NCBI GenBank assembly: GCA_004123355.1
Contig: SCHM01000001.1
Location: 13,712,193-13,776,192 of the forward strand
DNA: 64,000 nt
DNA from: Amphirosellinia nigrospora
Lineage: Eukaryota > Ascomycota > Sordariomycetes > Xylariales > Xylariaceae
Direction of reading: 5' to 3'
A program made the translations under genes and the position numbers. The notes beneath the pieces are model-generated. The model worked only from the letters and a program-made list of their open reading frames with translations. It did no database searches and had not been told where the DNA came from. Each line of letters begins with the position of its first letter. Within the stretch, counting starts at the first letter, position 1. Below, in pieces: positions 58,849 to 64,000 of the stretch.

Positions 58849-59611
58849 ATTGGGTGATTGACTTATTAAGTAAGGTCGTAATAAACTAGGAATAAGATAA
58901 AAATAAGCTCAGAATAAACTGGAAGGACAGGTTAGGTAATAGGATAATAAGATAATTACTGCGTCCGTGCCGAGAGTCGTGTGTTTATTTAAGGTCATGT
59001 CCAAGACGTTAAGTCGTTGGTGATCAATGACTGATAATAGCGGCTATAAAGCTCATTGTTAGCTAACAAGGTGACAGGGGCTACATTGTGCGGCTGTGAT
59101 CAGCTGGCAATAAGAGCCGGTCAAGCTAGCTTGCATTCACTGCAAGTGGCAGTTACTACACCTAGAGATTACACGTCAGGTCGGCTACTCGCACATCAAA
59201 AACTGCTATCTGCATGGTAAATGAACTGCTGCCTGGTCTGCCACACGCATGAGGTCAGACAAATGCTCACCTCGGGATGTAACATCCATGGATGTCCACC
59301 TGGGGGGCACCTGGGCAGTGTGTCATGTGTGGTGTGTCGGGTATAAAGATATGAGAATAAGCGAAGGAACAGGCATTCATTTCTTGGCAGAGAGGCGGTC
59401 GACCCAGCTGAACGCTCCAGTCCGAATGCAATACAGGAATTCAAGCAACGAGTTCCAATCATACAGCCGACGGGCGCAAAGTTATAACACCCGTTTAATG
59501 GTATATCGATAATTTGTTAGCCATCCAACATGTCATTGTTTGCGGACTATATTCCCTAATTCACAAGATCCCACCTTTTGTTGCGTGCCTCTACACCTTA
59601 TACCTATTACC
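58849..59611. other. Intergenic before PKS 3' end
   Basis: No gene seen. It spans the upstream flank of the HNH gene and the downstream flank of the PKS. Confidence 0.5.
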
Positions 59612-62600
59612 TCAAACCAATAACTCTGCCTTGACCTGCGGAAGCTTGGTCAAAATCTTCTCACAGAGAGCATACAATGACCGAGCATTAGTAATATCAA
59701 GTGTACTGAGCTCGGCCCCAAGCTTAGTCCGGACCCAACCGCGCAGCTCAACCGCCGACAAGGAATCAAGCCCATAAGCCTGGAGCGGCTTCCCAGACTC
59801 GACCTCCGTCTCTAGGCGTAGAACACGACTGACCTGCGAGGAGACGAGCTGCACGCTTGACTTGAGGAGCGTGGCGCCATCGGCCCCGGATTCAACCATG
59901 AGTTGGAAAGCTCGAACTGCTTGATCAGCTGCGTCCTTGGCATTACCGTTCCCGTCCTCGTCACCGGCAACGGCGTTGCTGGAGCTGTTGAAAAGGTACC
60001 CGAAGCGTGCCTCGCCCGTAAGCTCCGAAGATCCGTCGTTGGGCAGCGGGAAGGTGAGACCAGTGATGAGCTGGGCCGAGCTGGTGGCGCTCAAGGGGCT
60101 GTACCGGCTCTGCTGCAGGATCGAATATGTCAGGATACGGCGCAGTATACCCTCGTTGATGGGTGTCCACTGCGTTTTGTCGAAGCGTGCCTCGAGCCCA
60201 CTGCCCTGCTCGGCGATGTAGCCGACGTCTTCAATGGCGCCGAGGTCGACGCTGTTGGCGGGAAGCCCCTGCCCCTGTCGGTAGTGCGCGAAGGCGTCTA
60301 GGAAAGCGTTCGCGGCAGCGTAATTAGATTGACCCTTGTTGCCTATTACGCCCGAGATACTGGAGAGCATAGTGAAGAAGTCAAGGGGTTGGCCTCGCGA
60401 GGCCTTGTGCAGGTTCCAGGTTCCGCGGACTTTGCATTCTATTACCTGGTGGTAGTCCTCGACTGTCATCGTCTCGTAGGGCTTGTCCTGTTTTCATACG
60501 TCGTCGTTAGCAAATCAATCTCACATACAAGAGCGTTCGAGTCTAGCAGAGACACGGAAAGCTTACCCTGAGCACCATGGCTCCTTGGATCACACCTGCG
60601 ATCTTCTTCTCAGCCGAGTCGAAGATGCTGCGGACGTACTCGTAGTCGCCGACATCACCGCGACTCTCTGTGATATGGCAACCGTATGAGAGGCAACCGC
60701 GAACCACTCGCGCAGATGCGTCGTCGCCCGTACCGCTTCTGTTGCATATAATAATATGCTTGGCACCATGGCGAGCCATATGGATCGCAAGGCTTCCGCA
60801 AAGGCCCTTCAAACCTCCCACGATAAGATAAGAAACATCGGGTCGCAGTTGAAGAGTCTGAAGGGCCGGTCGAATAGGCACCTGGACATCTCCGCCGTGA
60901 TTGGTAATGACGATCTTGCCAATATGCTGTCCACGTCTGATATAAGCTAGAGCAGCAGGGACATTATCAAACCCATACTCAATAATAGGGTGAATAGCAT
61001 TAACGTGGCGAGCCCCAACAAGCTCAAAGATCTCCGCGAGAAGTTTCTCAACCATAGCAAGGCTGACATGCTTGGTATAAGAAAGGTCGATAGCACGGAA
61101 CGAACAGTTTCGATCGAAAGGCTCCATAGCCAATGTATTGCGGTCGACGATGTCCCGCTTGCCAATCTCGACCATGGTGCCGCCATCGGCGCAGATGCGC
61201 CATGACGCGTCGAGCATCTCACCTGTCAGCGAGTTTAGGATCACGTCGACACCATGCCCGTCCGTCTCTCTCAATATTTCTGCTGCGAAGTTGGTGTCGC
61301 GCGACGAAAACATCTGCGTCTTGGAGATTCCAAAGGTTGAGGCTAGGAAGACTCGCTTTTCTTCTGTGCCTACCGTCACGAAGATCCGGGCTTTCTTGTA
61401 CAGCGCTAGCTGTATGGCGGCTAGACCGACACCACCAGCGGCCGAGTGGATGAGGACCGTCTATCGTGTATCTGTCAATAAATCCGTTCGCCAGGCGCAA
61501 TCGGTGCTTAGGGGCTACTTACCTGTCCCTCTTTTAAGTTTCCTAGATGGAACAAGGAATACAGGGCTGTCATGTAGACGAGAGGAATCGTCGCAGCATC
61601 TTCGAAAGACATCCAATCCGGAATGATATGGGTTCGTTCAACAGGTGCTTGGAGACGGTTGGCGTAGGTGCCACTTCTCATGACGGCCACGCGGTCGCCA
61701 ACTTTGAACTTCGTTACACCTTCTCCTAGGCGCTTTACTACGCCGGAGCACTCGCAGCCGATCATGTATTCGTTCTCGGGTACGATTCCCATGGTTGTAG
61801 CAACATCCTGAATTATCAAAGTCAGCGACAATCACAGCGGTCTGGAACCAGAGTTGCTGAAGGTGCACGTATATGTCCCACCACTTCGGATTTTGAGAGA
61901 ACAGAGAGAGGGTCATACCTTGAAATTTACACCAATGGCCATGACCTCAACTTCGACAAACCTAGGCTCAACAGGAACAATCCCAACATGATTTTTATTC
62001 CACATAAGCTCCAGAGACCCAACCTTCTCTGCGCGGATCTGCACCATGGTCTCGGTACCAAAGAGACTCTTGACAACCGGTACAGAGCCCTCGTCTTCAG
62101 CCCTCTTGAAGCTATTGACTTCAGTATCAGGGACAACGCGCTGGACATAGAGCACGCCATCCCGCTCCGCGTACTCTTCCTCGGCCTTGCCTGCTCGGAT
62201 CTGCTTCAGGATTTGGTCCACGGCCCATGAAATTGCTGCGGGGTTGAGAGATTGGACATCTAGGGTAGTCAGCTTGGCGCTGGGGCCCTCGTGGCGGATG
62301 ACTCGAAACAAGCCATGGATGAGCGCCTTATCCGGGTCGTCAACAGTGTGCTGCGAGCCCTTGGTGAGCCAGAGGAGGGGTTTGCCCGAGGACGTGAGTG
62401 TCTTCAGGGCATCCCATTCTTTAGAGTCGACCGAGGCCAGAACGTTTTTATATAGCTCGTCTTCGACGAGAATAATGCCATCGTGGGATGTCAGGTCTGG
62501 TAGCCCCGAGACGGAAGTTTTTTCGATGTTCCATCCCGATTTTGCCAGCGATTCCACGAGGTTCTGGTCAATTGAGTCACCAGTCTCGCGGAAATAGGCA

Positions 62601-64000
62601 ACGATGAGGTTATCCGATAGGGAAGCATCGGAGACCTTTGCGTCCACCTTGCAGAGATATTGCGCGAATGAGGGCACCACTCCCGACTCAGCCATGTCTA
62701 TAACAGACCCTAGAGTCCCCGAGTCAGTCAGGCCCAAGACTTGCTCACGGCTGAACAAGCCAGTCTTGGGGAGCGCTGCCTGAGACTTCTGGAGGTTGGC
62801 GAAGTAATCAGGGTTACTAGACACCGATGTACCCTCAGAAGAGGCTCGTTGGAGGTATTGGGTTCCGCAGGCGTCTGCAACGCCGACGAATCCTCAACCA
62901 ATTCATCAATAGGAAGCGGTGTCGGCATACCATAAACAGTTTGAGTTCCGACTTCGACCAAGAGCACAAAACCGCCAGCAGCAAGCAAAGGCTTCAGATT
63001 AGCGACGATCTTCTGTACTTCAAGATCATCTTTATCAGAGGCCTTGACAATAGCAAGATCGTAGGATGTATTATCGCCAGCGAGCCCGAGACCCTCAACC
63101 TCGACATTGATGAGTTGGAAAGAGGAGTCTCTGTTTGACTCGTGTGTAGTGCGAGCCACTACGAGAGCCTGTGCGTCAATCGAGGCGAGTGTAAACTTAG
63201 AGTACGCTAGCCTAGGTCCCATATCGCGCGTCTCGAACCAAACGGACGACGTGTCAGACGGGCTGAGGTTAACCTCCAGTACGCTGAGCATAGGATTTTT
63301 ATGTGCGAGCAAGTCGACAATGACGTCGAGTTTGGTGTCTAGGGCGTTGTCGGGTGACAGGTTCGTCAGCTGCTCGGGAGTCAGGACGGTCACATCAGGC
63401 TTCCAAACAACCTTGTCGAAAGTGTGTCTGTCAGGCTTAAGAACCACATCTAATTTAACGTAATTCAGCCCTTTGACCTGCATAAACATGGCCCCTGTCT
63501 CCGGGTCGTACACCGAGATATCGGTGATAATACTTTTGGCTTGGTCAGGACGACCTCGACCTGTGTACCCAGACTTTGCTATCGCTAGTCCTGTGCTCAT
63601 GTTATACGGGACTTTGTTGATTATGGCCTCATTGACGATACCTGGGACAATGACGTCCTTGACGAGACTGCGTTCGTTGGATGCGTTGGCAGGCATTGCA
63701 ACCTGCAAGCAGGCGTCTAGGACGGCAGGGTGGACGGGGTAGAATGACTGTGGATCCCACTTCGACAGCGGCGGCGTGAGGTCGACCATGGCACGGCATG
63801 AGCGCTCGCCACTTGTCGCCTCGAGGCTGATAACCTTCTTAAAGGACGGGCCGAAGCCCATGCCAGCTTCTCGCTGGGCCTTGTACCAGAGCGTGAACGG
63901 CGTCGGCTGTTTAAGAGGAGCGAGAGCGTCCCCAGTAAGTTTTTCCTCGATAGCGGCTTGTACCCGTATCAGACCAAAGCAGTGGTCGATCACAACGTCG
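59612..64000 (-). CDS. Highly reducing polyketide synthase, C-terminal part (DH-psiMT-ER-KR-ACP)
   Basis: Iterative type I HR-PKS running off the right edge. Exons seen are 61919..64000, 61523..61807, 60567..61460 and 59612..60487, with phase-0 introns. Order from the edge: DH C-terminal half (FYPVHPAVLDACLQ), then a methyltransferase-like region (SVLEVNLSPSDTSSVWF). That region lacks the GxGxG SAM-binding loop, so it is probably inactive (psi-MT). ER follows with ENEYMIGCECSG and HSAAGGVGLAAIQ. KR has VGGLKGLCGS, FFTMLSSISG and NYAAANAFLD (Ser-Tyr-Asn). The ACP has YGLDSLSAVELRGW. The stop is at 59612. There is no releasing TE or R domain. One base shifts near 62850. KS, AT and the start are outside. 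The product cannot be predicted. Confidence 0.96.

Overview
This window reads as nuclear DNA of a filamentous ascomycete (Pezizomycotina, most likely a Sordariomycete; the class is inference). Support comes from many 47-180 bp introns with GTAAGT-type donors and CTAAC-type branch sites. The gene content agrees: PRP24, a DEAH helicase, a HR-PKS, an NRPS-like reductase, a UstYa-family oxidase, a NACHT-TPR NLR, fungal HNH proteins, a metacaspase and a GH43. There are no operons, Shine-Dalgarno sites, CRISPR arrays or prokaryotic elements.

Layout. 0-16 kb is a gene-dense core. It holds the 3' end of a DEAH-box RNA helicase, an S33-type secreted or anchored peptidase, a Ser/Thr-rich membrane protein, a RING-type multi-pass membrane protein, the spliceosomal U4/U6 recycling factor PRP24/SART3 and a fumarylacetoacetase-family hydrolase. 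16-36 kb is sparser. It has C-terminal exons of a UstYa/DUF3328 protein, a mitochondrial-type tRNA-Cys, a large Goodbye-NACHT-TPR NLR, a peroxiredoxin-like protein, decayed glycosyltransferase (GT54/MGAT4-like) and methyltransferase genes, an A-T-R NRPS-like reductase and an allantoate-permease-type MFS transporter. 36-46 kb has a second FAH-family enzyme, a secreted GH43 glycosidase and a cysteine-rich GPI-anchor-like protein within long AT-rich spacers. 46-59 kb is an accessory island: two different HNH-nuclease-family proteins, a PD-(D/E)XK nuclease-like protein, an alpha/beta hydrolase in a GC-rich patch and a stop-riddled metacaspase relic. 59.6 kb to the right edge is the 3' part of a reducing polyketide synthase (DH, psi-MT, ER, KR, ACP) that continues beyond the window.

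Two kinds of damage must be kept apart. (1) Nearly every long gene, including housekeeping PRP24, changes frame by a single base exactly where homology resumes in the next frame, often in a homopolymer. This looks like uncorrected assembly indels, so most 'broken' genes here are probably intact in the organism. (2) The metacaspase and the glycosyltransferase also carry in-frame stops explained by C-to-T or G-to-A changes (for example TGG to TAG). This fits genuine decay, possibly by RIP (repeat-induced point mutation).

How the genes relate. The NRPS-like reductase and the MFS transporter sit about 1 kb apart, divergently transcribed, and could form a small metabolite locus. The HR-PKS is the edge of another probable cluster. 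The NLR, metacaspase relic and nuclease-family proteins belong to families tied to fungal non-self recognition or genome conflict, but physical linkage is the only evidence here that they act together.
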